Positions 8,345 through 17,545 of a stretch of 64,000 bases of DNA are shown here, one piece after another. The position numbers and the translations under genes were made by a program. The stretch covers positions 62,001 through 126,000 of the forward strand of contig JARLJR010000013.1 in NCBI GenBank assembly GCA_031291095.1. Reading direction: 5' to 3'. The notes under the pieces are model-generated. The model saw nothing but the letters and a program-made list of their open reading frames with translations, made no database searches and was not told where the DNA came from. Every line of letters begins with the position of its first letter. The first letter of the stretch is position 1. The DNA comes from Legionella sp. (lineage in GTDB: Bacteria; Pseudomonadota; Gammaproteobacteria; Legionellales; Legionellaceae).

Positions 8345-9118
8345 ATGAAACGAATTCAAGTGTTATTCCTGGTTGGTCTTCTGATTTCTTTATCTTCCTG
8401 TAAGACCTGGTGGAATAAGGATGATGACGATAAAAACCCGTTTAAGGGTATGAGTGCCGAACAGCTTCATGAGGAATCGCAAAAGGCTTTACGTAAGAAA
8501 GAATACGTTAGCGCGATTAAACGATTGGAAGCAATGGAAACAATGTATCCATTTAGTGATTATACTGAAAACTCACAAATGGATTTGATTTATGCTTATT
8601 ATCAAAATGAGGATTATCCCTCTTCAGCAGCGACTGCGGAGCGGTTTATTCATCTTTATCCACGTGCAAGGCATGTAGATTACGCGTATTACATGCGGGG
8701 ATTAGCAAATTTCCAACAGACCCGTGGTGTCTTTGCTAAAATGTTGCCTATGGATGAGTCTTGGCGTGATCCTGGAACTCAGACGCAAGCATACTCTGAT
8801 TTTGCTGTCTTTATTCAAAAATTCCCTGAAAGCAAATATCGCGCTAATGCCTTACAACGTATGATCTATTTACGTAATATGTTTGCTCAGAAAGAATTAA
8901 ACATTTCTAAGTTTTATTTCAAACGTAAAATGTATGTTGCTGCCATTGAGCGGGCGAGTTATTTAGTAAAGAACTACCCTCAAGCACCAAGTGCACAAGA
9001 AGCATTAGTCGTGATGTATGAGTCTAATGTTGCTTTGGGATTAAATAGTGCCGCTGAAGAGGCGAAGAAAGTTTATCAGGCGACTTACCATACAACAAAG
9101 ATGCCTAAGGTATCCTAG
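8345..9118 (+). CDS. bamD: BamD, lipoprotein of the outer-membrane beta-barrel assembly machine
   Basis: BamD is the essential lipoprotein partner of BamA in outer-membrane protein insertion. The 257-residue product begins with a lipoprotein signal peptide ending in LSSC (lipidated Cys19). Tetratricopeptide-like repeats follow, including the conserved SAEQLHEESQKAL, RLEAMETMYPFSDY and YAYYMRGLANFQQ segments. The length matches the usual 240-260. A consensus promoter lies upstream and a hairpin terminator (9159-9196) downstream, so it is monocistronic. Confidence 0.95.
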   Translation: MKRIQVLFLVGLLISLSSCKTWWNKDDDDKNPFKGMSAEQLHEESQKALRKKEYVSAIKRLEAMETMYPFSDYTENSQMDLIYAYYQNEDYPSSAATAERFIHLYPRARHVDYAYYMRGLANFQQTRGVFAKMLPMDESWRDPGTQTQAYSDFAVFIQKFPESKYRANALQRMIYLRNMFAQKELNISKFYFKRKMYVAAIERASYLVKNYPQAPSAQEALVVMYESNVALGLNSAAEEAKKVYQATYHTTKMPKVS

Positions 9119-9158
9119 TTATAATATAAAAGGTGTCGTTGTAAGTGTGTACCTTATG

Positions 9159-9196
9159 GAGTAGGTTGGGCTGCTGCTGCAAGGCCCAGCCTACTC
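9159..9196. terminator. Hairpin between convergent bamD and the F-box gene (type B)
   Basis: Arms GAGTAGGTTGGGC and GCCCAGCCTACTC pair with one G-T mismatch around a 12-base loop. It is related to the element at 4325-4399 and is placed to terminate both converging transcripts. Confidence 0.65.
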
Positions 9197-9228
9197 TTTA
9201 CTACAAGAACCCATATAACGTTTTCATT

Positions 9229-12129
9229 TTACAATTGCATTGCATTTTGATTTTCTTCTGAATCATCTACGTTCATCCGCTTATGTGATAAGTCTTTAGT
9301 AGAACTCTCTGCATCTTCATACTCTGCAGCCGCAGTACTTGCTGGTCTTTTCTTATTTGGATAGAGCACTGGCTTCATTTGAGAATGCATTTGTGACAGA
9401 TTTCTTAGTACAGTCTCCTCAAAAGATAGATTAGTTTGCCCATTAGGATCCGTAATTTCGTATTGATTGCAGACTATTAATCTACTAATAATATTGAATG
9501 CGCAGTTACGTACGTTCCCATCCTGATCATTTAGTTTTTCATTTAGCTGCGTGCAGAATAACTTAAGTTGCTCGCTCTCCATTTCATCAATAAATGTTTC
9601 AAGGCATAGAAGTACATTCTGACAACGACGAGGTAGTGGATTTTCTAATAGTTCAGCAGCCAGGGTGAAGAATAGTGTAGATGTTATCTGCTCCTTTTTA
9701 CTGACAAATTTTGAAAGAGCCCCAAAAACGTCTCCGGATTGATCGAGCTTTGCTGCTGCGGTAGTTGCTGTGATTAACATTGCAAATTGATTAGCATCTA
9801 TTTTACTTGCTACCACCGAAAGACTTTCTAAGGTGAGGCTACTAATCAATTGATGGTTATTTGATATCGCAGTAATCAATGCGTTAAGTTGATCTGAATC
9901 TAGTTTACTGGCAATTTTTGGCAGGGTTTTCAGAGCGAGTGAATAAATCTCTGAGCTGTAGTTTCTTAACTGTCTTTCTGCAGCTAGTCCATTCAAAATT
10001 TCAATAGTTAGGTTAATTGATGTTGTGAGCTCATTAGAATTCATTTTATCAGCGATTATTGGAAAACTCTTTAGTGCAGCTTTACGATCATCTATATTTT
10101 GGCTCTTCAATGCCTCATTGATGTGGTTGATGAATGGGGTAAGCTGCTCAGACTTCATGTCACTAGTGAGTTCCGAAAGATATTGGAGTGCTGTTTGAGC
10201 AATCTGTAGTGATGTGTGATTCACTGCTTTGAAAAGAGTTTGAGAAATGAAGGGTAGACGTCTCTCTATCGGATTTATTTTACGGTAAATGGCCATCCAT
10301 ATCAGTAACGCAACTTGGCTAATGTTTGGGTTTTGATCTTTCGATGCATTATCAAGTATGGTTTGAAACTTTTCATATTGCTCAGGGTTTTTAATTTGCC
10401 TAGTAATTTCCGCAAGGCTCAGCAAGGCAATCTGATAAAGTCCTAAACTCTCATTCAATGGTTCGTCGGTTGTAACTGGAAACACTAGTGGAATTGGAAC
10501 ATTGTTCGCTGTAAGCCTTGAATTGGGATTGTTTAATATTGCAAGGATCTCCGTAATGAACGATGTTCGCTCGTCAGCATTCATTTTGGTGCTGAGTGCT
10601 CTAAGAGTCAGCAATGCGGTTTTATGAACGGTTGGATCTTGGCCAGTTAATGCTCTGATAGCTCCACTAATGAATGTGCTAAGCTGCTCCGGTGTGCCCT
10701 TACTGGCAATTATCGAATAGTTGTGCAATCCTGCTTGACGCACTCCTGGCTCAGGAGCATTTAATGCGTTAATTGTCGCAGTGATAAACGTGTTAAGTTG
10801 CTCAGGATTCATTGTACTGGCAATTGTCGGAAAGTTTTTCAGCGCGGTTTGACGGATCTCTGGATTTGGGTCACTCAATGCTTTGGTAATTGCAGCAATA
10901 AATTTTTTATGTGGTTTTAACTCCATTTTACTGGCGAATTTTGATAGATTGTCTAAGGCAGCCTGACGAGATTCAATGTCTTTGTAACTTAGCATTTTAC
11001 CAAGGGCGGCGATGAATACGGCGTGTTGTTCTGGTTGATGCAAACCTGAGGCGATTGCTGAAAGTCCTTGCGTTAATGCTTGATAAAAGTACTTATTTTT
11101 TTGGATAAACTTATCAAGCAGCTTGGGAGTTAATTTACTAGCCATTTTCGAAAGGCTATCAAGGGCATTCATATAATACTTGTGGCTGTTTTTCTGCAAT
11201 ATATTAGAAACGTCTTCGATGAATATTATCATCTGCTCATTATTCAGATCCGTAATCTCTAAAAGGCGTTCCCATACAGTTAAACGAATCATTAGGGGTT
11301 CATTATTCCGTGTATTAGTAAAGACATCAGTCTTACCGATGAATGATATAAGTTGCTCTAGACTCATTTTACTGATTAGTTTTGAAAGCTGTTTAAGCGC
11401 TGTGTAACGTACAATTGAATTGCCTTCATCCAATATTTTAATTGCCCTATTGATGAATACTGTAAACTGCTTAGGAGTCATTTGATTGGATATTTTCGAA
11501 AGAGCTATAATTGCGCCTTCTCGAACCTGTGGGTTAGTATCATTCAAAGCTCCGTTAGCCATGATAATCAATAAATCACGCTGTTCTGGCTTCATTTTGA
11601 TGGAAATGTTCGAGAGATTTTTCATCGCTGCCAGGCGAGTGGATGGGGTTTCATGAACTAAAGAGGTTTCGGTAATTTCAGTAACGATTTCTGTAAACGA
11701 TTGCTCATCCAGGGTGCTGGAGATTGTTGGAAACTCATTAACACGCGCTTCTAAGAGCCTGTTCGCTAAATCTTGATCAATCGATAAGGAATGATTTTTT
11801 ATAGCCCCTAAGATCCTCAAGCCCAGCAATCTATGGTAAGCATTCGATGAGTCACTTTTAATCGATGAAAATAAGTTCTGATAAAATGCCTCTGTTCTGC
11901 CCCTAAAAAATGAGTAAAACCAGGCATCAGGCTTATCACTCCATTGCATCAGCAACCGTGTTTGATAATGAATAGCCCAGTAATTTTTTTGGGAGAATAA
12001 CGCTAGGTCAGCTGCGAGCCGAGTCTCTTTACTTATTGCGCGTTTTGCAATTATCTCTCTAGGAGACAATTTAGAATAAATCTCCACCAATAATTCAATA
12101 GGCATATGGAATAGTTTGGATGCACTCAT
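9229..12129 (-). CDS. F-box protein with HEAT-like repeats, candidate Dot/Icm effector
   Basis: The 966-residue protein starts with an F-box-like motif at about residues 8-45 (MPIELLVEIYSKLSPREII, then ISKETRLAADLALF). This motif binds Skp1 in eukaryotic SCF ubiquitin ligases. Residues from about 165 to 880 form tandem helical units of about 38 residues. Their signature is M-x-x-x-Q-[LF], then FI, an A-L near the middle, a polar turn with R/H, then AL..L..I.SK. This is HEAT/ARM-like solenoid architecture. The C-terminal 45 residues are disordered and acidic, with KKRPAS and SHKR. No signal peptide. Legionella F-box effectors (AnkB/LegAU13, LegU1, LicA) are known; this F-box/HEAT combination is not one I can name. 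The likely role is SCF substrate recruitment in a host cell, by inference. Confidence 0.75.
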   Translation of the reverse strand: MSASKLFHMPIELLVEIYSKLSPREIIAKRAISKETRLAADLALFSQKNYWAIHYQTRLLMQWSDKPDAWFYSFFRGRTEAFYQNLFSSIKSDSSNAYHRLLGLRILGAIKNHSLSIDQDLANRLLEARVNEFPTISSTLDEQSFTEIVTEITETSLVHETPSTRLAAMKNLSNISIKMKPEQRDLLIIMANGALNDTNPQVREGAIIALSKISNQMTPKQFTVFINRAIKILDEGNSIVRYTALKQLSKLISKMSLEQLISFIGKTDVFTNTRNNEPLMIRLTVWERLLEITDLNNEQMIIFIEDVSNILQKNSHKYYMNALDSLSKMASKLTPKLLDKFIQKNKYFYQALTQGLSAIASGLHQPEQHAVFIAALGKMLSYKDIESRQAALDNLSKFASKMELKPHKKFIAAITKALSDPNPEIRQTALKNFPTIASTMNPEQLNTFITATINALNAPEPGVRQAGLHNYSIIASKGTPEQLSTFISGAIRALTGQDPTVHKTALLTLRALSTKMNADERTSFITEILAILNNPNSRLTANNVPIPLVFPVTTDEPLNESLGLYQIALLSLAEITRQIKNPEQYEKFQTILDNASKDQNPNISQVALLIWMAIYRKINPIERRLPFISQTLFKAVNHTSLQIAQTALQYLSELTSDMKSEQLTPFINHINEALKSQNIDDRKAALKSFPIIADKMNSNELTTSINLTIEILNGLAAERQLRNYSSEIYSLALKTLPKIASKLDSDQLNALITAISNNHQLISSLTLESLSVVASKIDANQFAMLITATTAAAKLDQSGDVFGALSKFVSKKEQITSTLFFTLAAELLENPLPRRCQNVLLCLETFIDEMESEQLKLFCTQLNEKLNDQDGNVRNCAFNIISRLIVCNQYEITDPNGQTNLSFEETVLRNLSQMHSQMKPVLYPNKKRPASTAAAEYEDAESSTKDLSHKRMNVDDSEENQNAMQL

Positions 12130-12291
12130 GAAAAAACCTTGTTGTAGAGGCTTTGCCTGAATGAGGGAAAGACTCTGGTAAAAATGCCTACAATTCTATC
12201 ATGTGGTAAAAAATTAATCAAAATCATTTAGGGTAGGGCGCTTTGGATTTGATGCAGTGATTGCGAGCCAATAGTTCGATAAGAGGGAAGT

Positions 12292-12311
12292 CCTGGTTGC
12301 AAGCAACCAGG
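12292..12311. terminator. Type A hairpin after rdgC
   Basis: Perfect arms CCTGGTTGC and GCAACCAGG with an AA loop, nine bases beyond the rdgC stop. No T-run follows in the rdgC direction. It has the same core as the hairpins at 435 and 33436. Confidence 0.55.
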
Positions 12312-12320
12312 CTACGATAA

Positions 12321-13232
12321 TTAGATTGCTTCTTCCATGATTGGAGTTTTTACCGCGAATGCGGTTAGAAGGTCGTTTGTTAATTCGCGTAATTCGCCAG
12401 CTAACAAGGTAAGTGCTGCATCTCGTTGTTGTAGTTCTTCGTCGAGTGCTTTAATTTCATTGAAATCATCAACCAGATAATCAAGGCTCTTCAATTTCTT
12501 AAAGGTGAAATCATGGGTTAAGGTAAATTGAATACGTTCCTTCCAAATTAATGAAATTTCGGAAGTAACCATGCCTTGCTCAAGCAAGGTCAAAATTTCA
12601 TCTGCAGGTAATTCATAGCCTTTGCAATGGATTCGTTTCTTTTCATTATCTAAGGAAAAGAGCACGCAATCGGATGCTAATTGGAAATTAGCGGGAAGGG
12701 CTGTAGGGGATTGTATCCATTCTGCAAAACGTACTGCCAGATTTTCAGTATGAGTGATTGGGTCAATGCTAATACCTGGGACTGATTTACGTAGTAATGA
12801 GGTTAGCTGTGATGCTTGGTTATTACTGGAGGCGTTAATAATAAGTCGCTTACTTGCCGTATCCAGAATGGCCAGTAATCTTTTTTGAATACAAAATGAT
12901 TTAGGAAGTAATTCAAACTCAATATCTTCTGCCATTTGCGCTTTTTCGGCACGCTTAATCATACGACCATGTTGATTTTCAAGTGCTTGTACACGTTCAG
13001 CAAGCATTTTATTAACCACGCCACGTGGTAGCAAGCGCTCTTCTTTGCCCATACAAATAAGAGAGGTGCCAGCAACTTCCTGAACTAATTCATCAGAAAA
13101 AATCGGACTCCAACCATAAATAAACCGTGCGTGCGGGGGGCAGGGTTTGAGAATATTTTCAACTAAAGACGCTTCTAAAAGGCTCGCGTCATCAAGTTCG
13201 AATTGATAAATAAGTGCGTTATTAAACCACAT
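12321..13232 (-). CDS. rdgC: RdgC, DNA-binding recombination-associated protein
   Basis: RdgC is a ring-shaped double-stranded DNA-binding protein that modulates RecA. From ATG at 13232 the product has 303 residues, the length of the E. coli protein. It shows the family N-terminus MWFNNALIYQF, the GWSPIF and LLPRGVVNKML segments, LLRKSVPG, and the C-terminal IQFTLTHDFTFKKLKSLD and ELRELTNDLLTAF. AGGAG lies six bases before this ATG, so the longer frame from a TTG at 13238 is rejected. It starts 14 bases after the kup stop, so the two are probably co-transcribed. Confidence 0.92.
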   Translation of the reverse strand: MWFNNALIYQFELDDASLLEASLVENILKPCPPHARFIYGWSPIFSDELVQEVAGTSLICMGKEERLLPRGVVNKMLAERVQALENQHGRMIKRAEKAQMAEDIEFELLPKSFCIQKRLLAILDTASKRLIINASSNNQASQLTSLLRKSVPGISIDPITHTENLAVRFAEWIQSPTALPANFQLASDCVLFSLDNEKKRIHCKGYELPADEILTLLEQGMVTSEISLIWKERIQFTLTHDFTFKKLKSLDYLVDDFNEIKALDEELQQRDAALTLLAGELRELTNDLLTAFAVKTPIMEEAI

Positions 13233-13246
13233 GAACAACTCCTGAT

Positions 13247-15124
13247 TTACATAATATAATAAGTGCCAATTGCCATGGTCCTATTATACGGAAGTTTATA
13301 GAATTCGATATTTAAATTGGCAGAATAATTACGAATTAAGAACGCAAATAACTTTTCTTGCCAGAAAAAGGTTAAGGATTTCTTGCTTTTTGACGCTAAA
13401 ATATTAGGAATTTCAACCATATAGGTCGCTCGTTCTTTATTAAACTTGAACGGTAAAATATTTTTTTCAGATGCTCGTTCTAGTGCGCGAGGAATGGAAA
13501 CGTTTTCCATAAATCCATAATGTAAAGTTAAACAGTAGACTCGCTCGTCAAGACAGGTTACTTCATAGCGCTGGCTGTAGTGTACATAAGGAATATTATC
13601 CACGATGTAATTTACAATGAGCACATGTTCTGGAACTGAGCGACTAAGTTTTAGAAAATGCAAAAAGCTGCCGCCGCTTTTATCATAAACATCGGTAATG
13701 AAAACCGCAGTTAAATCATTAAGTTGATTTAAATTTTTATACTGCAGTTGCTTTAAAATTTTAGAAATATCTTCTTTATTCATATAGAAGTTGCACCGTA
13801 GATACTCCAGTCCGTATTTCCAGGTATACATAATAGTGGCTAAAATTAATGCAAGGGTAACGGGTACCCAGCCACCGGTTAAGAATTTATGGGCGTTCGA
13901 ACCTAGGAAGGCAAAATCGACAAGGAGGAATAAACCAAAGATGATAGAGGTTTTAATTTTTGACCATTGCCAGATGTAAATTGCGGTATAGGCGACCATA
14001 AAATCAACCATGAGCATATAGGCATTGACGGCTATTCCATAAGCATGCGCCATTTTATCTGAGGTTTGAAATGCAAAAGAAAGGGCTATTGTGCCGATGA
14101 ACAAGATAAAATTGATTTGTGGGACATAAATTTGCCCTGAAAATTCTTTTGATGTTTGTACTATAGGTATCCGTGGGCATAGTCCTAACAAAACAGCCTG
14201 TTTGGTTAAGGAAAAAGTAGCAGAGATTACCGCTTGTGAGGCAATGATGGTAGCAAGCGTTGCTAGAATAATTAATGGCAAATAAAACCAACTGGGCGCA
14301 ATCATATAGAATGGATTGCTAATAGCTTCAGGGTGTAAGAGCAAATTAGCGCCTTGGCCAAAATAGTTTAATATCAGGCAGGGCAAGACAAGAAAAAACC
14401 AACTGATGCGAATAGGATTTTTTCCAAAATGGCCAATGTCTGCATAAAGAGCTTCACCACCGGTAACAACAAGAAAAATACCACCTAATAATAAATAACC
14501 CTTAAAACCGGTGTCACGCAGCATAGCAATGGCATAATAAGGATTGATTGCCTTAAGCACTACGGGTGCAGAAATGATTTGAATAATACCTAGTATGGCG
14601 ATGGTAAGAAACCAGATGAGGGTTAATGGACCAAATAAATAACCGATCCTGGAGGTACCTTTTGACTGAATCAGGAAGAGAAAAATCAAAATCACCACGG
14701 CTGTGGGTAAAATATAAGGTGTAAATGAGTCGGATAAGGTACTTAGTCCTTCTACGGCGCTAATGACGGAGATGGCGGGGGTGAGCATGCCATCTCCTAA
14801 GAGTAACCCTGCGCCAAACATTGCGAGGATGTAAAAGAGAGGGACGTATTTAGCCTCTTTGTGTTTTAACAATGCTAATAGAGCGAGGATACCGCCTTCT
14901 CCATCATTATCGGCGCGAAAAATCATAATTAAGTACTTAAATGAAATAATAATGATTAAGCACCAGAAAATAAGTGATAAAACTCCTAAAATATTCCCTT
15001 CATTTACGGGGAGATTTTCTAAAGTAACTTTTAGTGCGTATAAGGGACTGGTCCCTATATCCCCGAATACAACGCCTAGAGCCGCTAATGTGAGTCCATA
15101 GGAGAGTTTATTTGTTTTTTCCAT
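13247..15124 (-). CDS. kup: Kup-family potassium uptake transporter
   Basis: Kup imports K+ with protons across the inner membrane. The 625-residue protein has the usual length, the opening GLTLAALGVVFGDIGTSPLYAL, the conserved DNDGEGGILALLALL and GDGMLTPAISVISAVEGL motifs, about 12 transmembrane helices, and a cytoplasmic C-terminal domain ending in GTYYIM. It precedes rdgC in the same direction. Legionella genomes often carry several kup paralogues, so the exact paralogue is unresolved. Confidence 0.93.
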   Translation of the reverse strand: MEKTNKLSYGLTLAALGVVFGDIGTSPLYALKVTLENLPVNEGNILGVLSLIFWCLIIIISFKYLIMIFRADNDGEGGILALLALLKHKEAKYVPLFYILAMFGAGLLLGDGMLTPAISVISAVEGLSTLSDSFTPYILPTAVVILIFLFLIQSKGTSRIGYLFGPLTLIWFLTIAILGIIQIISAPVVLKAINPYYAIAMLRDTGFKGYLLLGGIFLVVTGGEALYADIGHFGKNPIRISWFFLVLPCLILNYFGQGANLLLHPEAISNPFYMIAPSWFYLPLIILATLATIIASQAVISATFSLTKQAVLLGLCPRIPIVQTSKEFSGQIYVPQINFILFIGTIALSFAFQTSDKMAHAYGIAVNAYMLMVDFMVAYTAIYIWQWSKIKTSIIFGLFLLVDFAFLGSNAHKFLTGGWVPVTLALILATIMYTWKYGLEYLRCNFYMNKEDISKILKQLQYKNLNQLNDLTAVFITDVYDKSGGSFLHFLKLSRSVPEHVLIVNYIVDNIPYVHYSQRYEVTCLDERVYCLTLHYGFMENVSIPRALERASEKNILPFKFNKERATYMVEIPNILASKSKKSLTFFWQEKLFAFLIRNYSANLNIEFYKLPYNRTMAIGTYYIM

Positions 15125-15167
15125 AGAAACAATGCACCTTGTTAAAAGAGACTATTCTCATGTTTTA

Positions 15168-16115
15168 TTACCAATAAGCATTAACAGCTAATACATAAGC
15201 CATGAAGTGAGAGGTATTTTTCCCGGCAACCGGAAACCACACACCACCAATAACACCTATATTGGAATTAAAATTATATTCAAGTGCCGGAGCGAGCCCA
15301 TATTCAACATATTGTTGGGAGCCAATCGCTGCTATATCATTGTTTACAATATCTAAAATACCATTAAAGCGACTTGCTTGTCCCTCAGAATAATAGCCTT
15401 CCATTACGGCAACCCAGTTTTGAGTCAGGGTATACTCAAAAGCCAGATCCACGTTATCTTCAGCACCTGGATTGATTTTGCCGCGTGTATTGGCTGTTCC
15501 GCCAAAACTATTTATTCCCGTAACATTTACTGAGGATGAGAAGAGTCGAGAGACCATGAGACGAGTACGTAAATAATGGGAATCATAGATTTCTTTTAGA
15601 TATTGAAAGTTTGCTGCAACGAGTGTTCGGTAGCTGCCTAATCCAGTAGCATCAGTGCCTAAAAATGCAGGATTTAGCATATCATAGGTTCCAGTAGGAA
15701 ATGTTTCCTGAACAAAAAAACGAATGTCAGGGAGCCATTTGGATTTTTTTTGCTCTGCTAGTTGAAGTCCTACTCCTACGGAGCTATCTGTAACTCGGTT
15801 ATAGTGCACTCCCCGCGTACTGTTAAAGGCATAAGGTACCGACAGTTGTACATCGAGCCAGTCAGTAAATCCATGGGTAAGAAGCGGGTTTAAAAGTACG
15901 CTGTTAAATAGAGGGGTTCTACGAAATTTTCCGGAGCCGTTATATAGGCCATCGGTTTCTACATCAATACCGTAAAGTTCAAAGTTGGTATGGCCGCGCG
16001 GTACGGTATGACCTGCTGGTGCCAAGATTGGGCCTGTGAACCAGGGGCCGGCATAAGTTATCTCGCAAAGACCAGCGCAAAGGAAAAGAACGAATATTTT
16101 TATATAATGTGACAT
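15168..16115 (-). CDS. Outer-membrane beta-barrel protein (MetA/transporter-like)
   Basis: The product has a cleavable signal peptide ending near CEITYAG-PWF. An alternating beta-strand pattern and a terminal aromatic (NAYW) follow, as expected of a Bam-assembled barrel. It resembles the putative MetA-pathway of phenol degradation family, in which no substrate is usually known (inference from ILAPAGHTVPRGHTNFELYG and the GVWFPVAGK strand region). The ATG at 16115 has a GAG at sensible spacing, whereas the ATG at 16121 abuts it, so the shorter start (315 residues) is preferred. It lies 43 bases upstream of kup, same strand. Confidence 0.75.
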   Translation of the reverse strand: MSHYIKIFVLFLCAGLCEITYAGPWFTGPILAPAGHTVPRGHTNFELYGIDVETDGLYNGSGKFRRTPLFNSVLLNPLLTHGFTDWLDVQLSVPYAFNSTRGVHYNRVTDSSVGVGLQLAEQKKSKWLPDIRFFVQETFPTGTYDMLNPAFLGTDATGLGSYRTLVAANFQYLKEIYDSHYLRTRLMVSRLFSSSVNVTGINSFGGTANTRGKINPGAEDNVDLAFEYTLTQNWVAVMEGYYSEGQASRFNGILDIVNNDIAAIGSQQYVEYGLAPALEYNFNSNIGVIGGVWFPVAGKNTSHFMAYVLAVNAYW

Positions 16116-16326
16116 AAGCATCTCTATATTTTTTTTATTTAGCGAATTGCGATAGCCTGATGAAAAGACTACACATTATCTTAGAAAAAACCGTTTAGCG
16201 AGTAGCGCCACTAGGTGTTTTTTAAGTAGTGAGTTAGCCTGGGAGTACTTGTTTCGAAGTATATCTATTGCAGGTCTACGGTTCTTTGTGTAGATTAGCC
16301 GATTTTTGTCCGTTGGGAAATAGATA

Positions 16327-17499
16327 ATGAATGCAAAAGTCATTTTGCTTGCTGCAAAGCAAAGCACCATATTACGTGGCCATCCTTGGATTTTCCCCAA
16401 AGCAATTGCACGTACTTCCGGGAAGCTTATTACGGGTAATTTAGTCGATATTTATAATGCTGATGACGAGTTAATTGGAGTTGGCGCTTATAATGAGCAC
16501 TCTTTATATCGAGTTAGAGTTTTAGCATTAACGAATGAAAACATTGATCGAAGTAGTTTTTATACTTTAATCACCCATCGCCTAAAACAAGCTCATTTAG
16601 TAAGGCAAAGCTTAAATTTACCTAACGAGCAAACGACCGCATATCGTTTCTTTAATAGTGAAGCAGATGGTTTATCTGGATTAACTATTGATCGGTTTAA
16701 TCAGGTTTGTGTGGTAGCGAGTTCGGCTTATTGGGTTGAGGCAAATAAGGACGTGATTAGCAAAGCCTTACAAGAGTTGTTTCCAAGTGATCGGGTTATT
16801 TGGATGTCACAAGCGAAACCTTTAGGACAAGATGGTTGGAAGCAAGTAAATCCTCAAGTGGTGGAGCAGAGTGCTCAGGTGCTTGAAGCCGGGGTGATTT
16901 ATCAAGTTGAGTTTGCTAATGCCCAGAAAACGGGTTTGTTTATTGATCAACGCGAAAATCATCAACGCATCGCTCAATTAGCTAAAGGGAAAAAGCTATT
17001 AGATTTATATAGTTATACTGGGGGTTTTGCTTTACATGCTGCTAAGGCTGGAGCGGTTAAAGTAACCGCGGTTGATAGCTCTGCTCAAGCAATCGCACAG
17101 GGAGTAAATAATGCCGCGTTAAATGGTTTGACTGATATTGAATTTATTGAAGCCGATGCGCGAGATTATCTGATGAAAGCAGGGGAGTATGATATTGTTG
17201 TACTTGACCCACCTAAGTTGGTTCCATCTCAACAACATGTGCAGCGTGCAAAAAATTATTATCGATTCTTACATCGCGAAGTGTTTAAGCACATGAACTC
17301 GGGTTCTTTATTAATGACCTGTAATTGCTCTTCAGCACTTTCATCACAAGAGTTTTGCTCGTTGGTAAGCGCTCAAGCAGGTGCGGTTGGTAAGCAGGCA
17401 CGTGTTTTAGGAGTTTATGGCCCAGCAAGTTGCCATCCTACTTTAGCATCTTTTCCAGAAGGAAATTATTTAACGGCTGTGTTATTAGCTGTAGTCTAA
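16327..17499 (+). CDS. rlmI: RlmI-type 23S rRNA (cytosine-5) methyltransferase
   Basis: RlmI methylates C1962 of 23S rRNA using S-adenosylmethionine. The 390-residue protein begins with a PUA RNA-binding domain (about 1-80, RGHPWIFPKAI). It continues with a Rossmann methyltransferase: the GLFIDQRENH motif, the SAM loop LLDLYSYTGGFALHA, VLDPPKL, and the cysteine-bearing TCNCSSAL. The length agrees with the family (about 390-396). It is divergent from the barrel gene; a hairpin follows at 17508. Confidence 0.9.
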   Translation: MNAKVILLAAKQSTILRGHPWIFPKAIARTSGKLITGNLVDIYNADDELIGVGAYNEHSLYRVRVLALTNENIDRSSFYTLITHRLKQAHLVRQSLNLPNEQTTAYRFFNSEADGLSGLTIDRFNQVCVVASSAYWVEANKDVISKALQELFPSDRVIWMSQAKPLGQDGWKQVNPQVVEQSAQVLEAGVIYQVEFANAQKTGLFIDQRENHQRIAQLAKGKKLLDLYSYTGGFALHAAKAGAVKVTAVDSSAQAIAQGVNNAALNGLTDIEFIEADARDYLMKAGEYDIVVLDPPKLVPSQQHVQRAKNYYRFLHREVFKHMNSGSLLMTCNCSSALSSQEFCSLVSAQAGAVGKQARVLGVYGPASCHPTLASFPEGNYLTAVLLAVV

Positions 17500-17507
17500 G
17501 AAAAATT

Positions 17508-17531
17508 GTAGCCCATCGTTATACGGGCTAC
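17508..17531. terminator. Hairpin between convergent rlmI and the ankyrin gene
   Basis: GTAGCCC and GGGCTAC pair around ATCGTTATAC. It lies between two converging genes and could serve both, but lacks a clear T-run on either strand. Confidence 0.5.
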
Positions 17532-17545
17532 AGCTTGCCCATGGT

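Noticed and set aside
9229-12129. DNA-level tandem repeat or CRISPR-like array
   Set aside because: The periodicity is at protein level (38 residues) with diverged DNA; no identical repeats with spacers.
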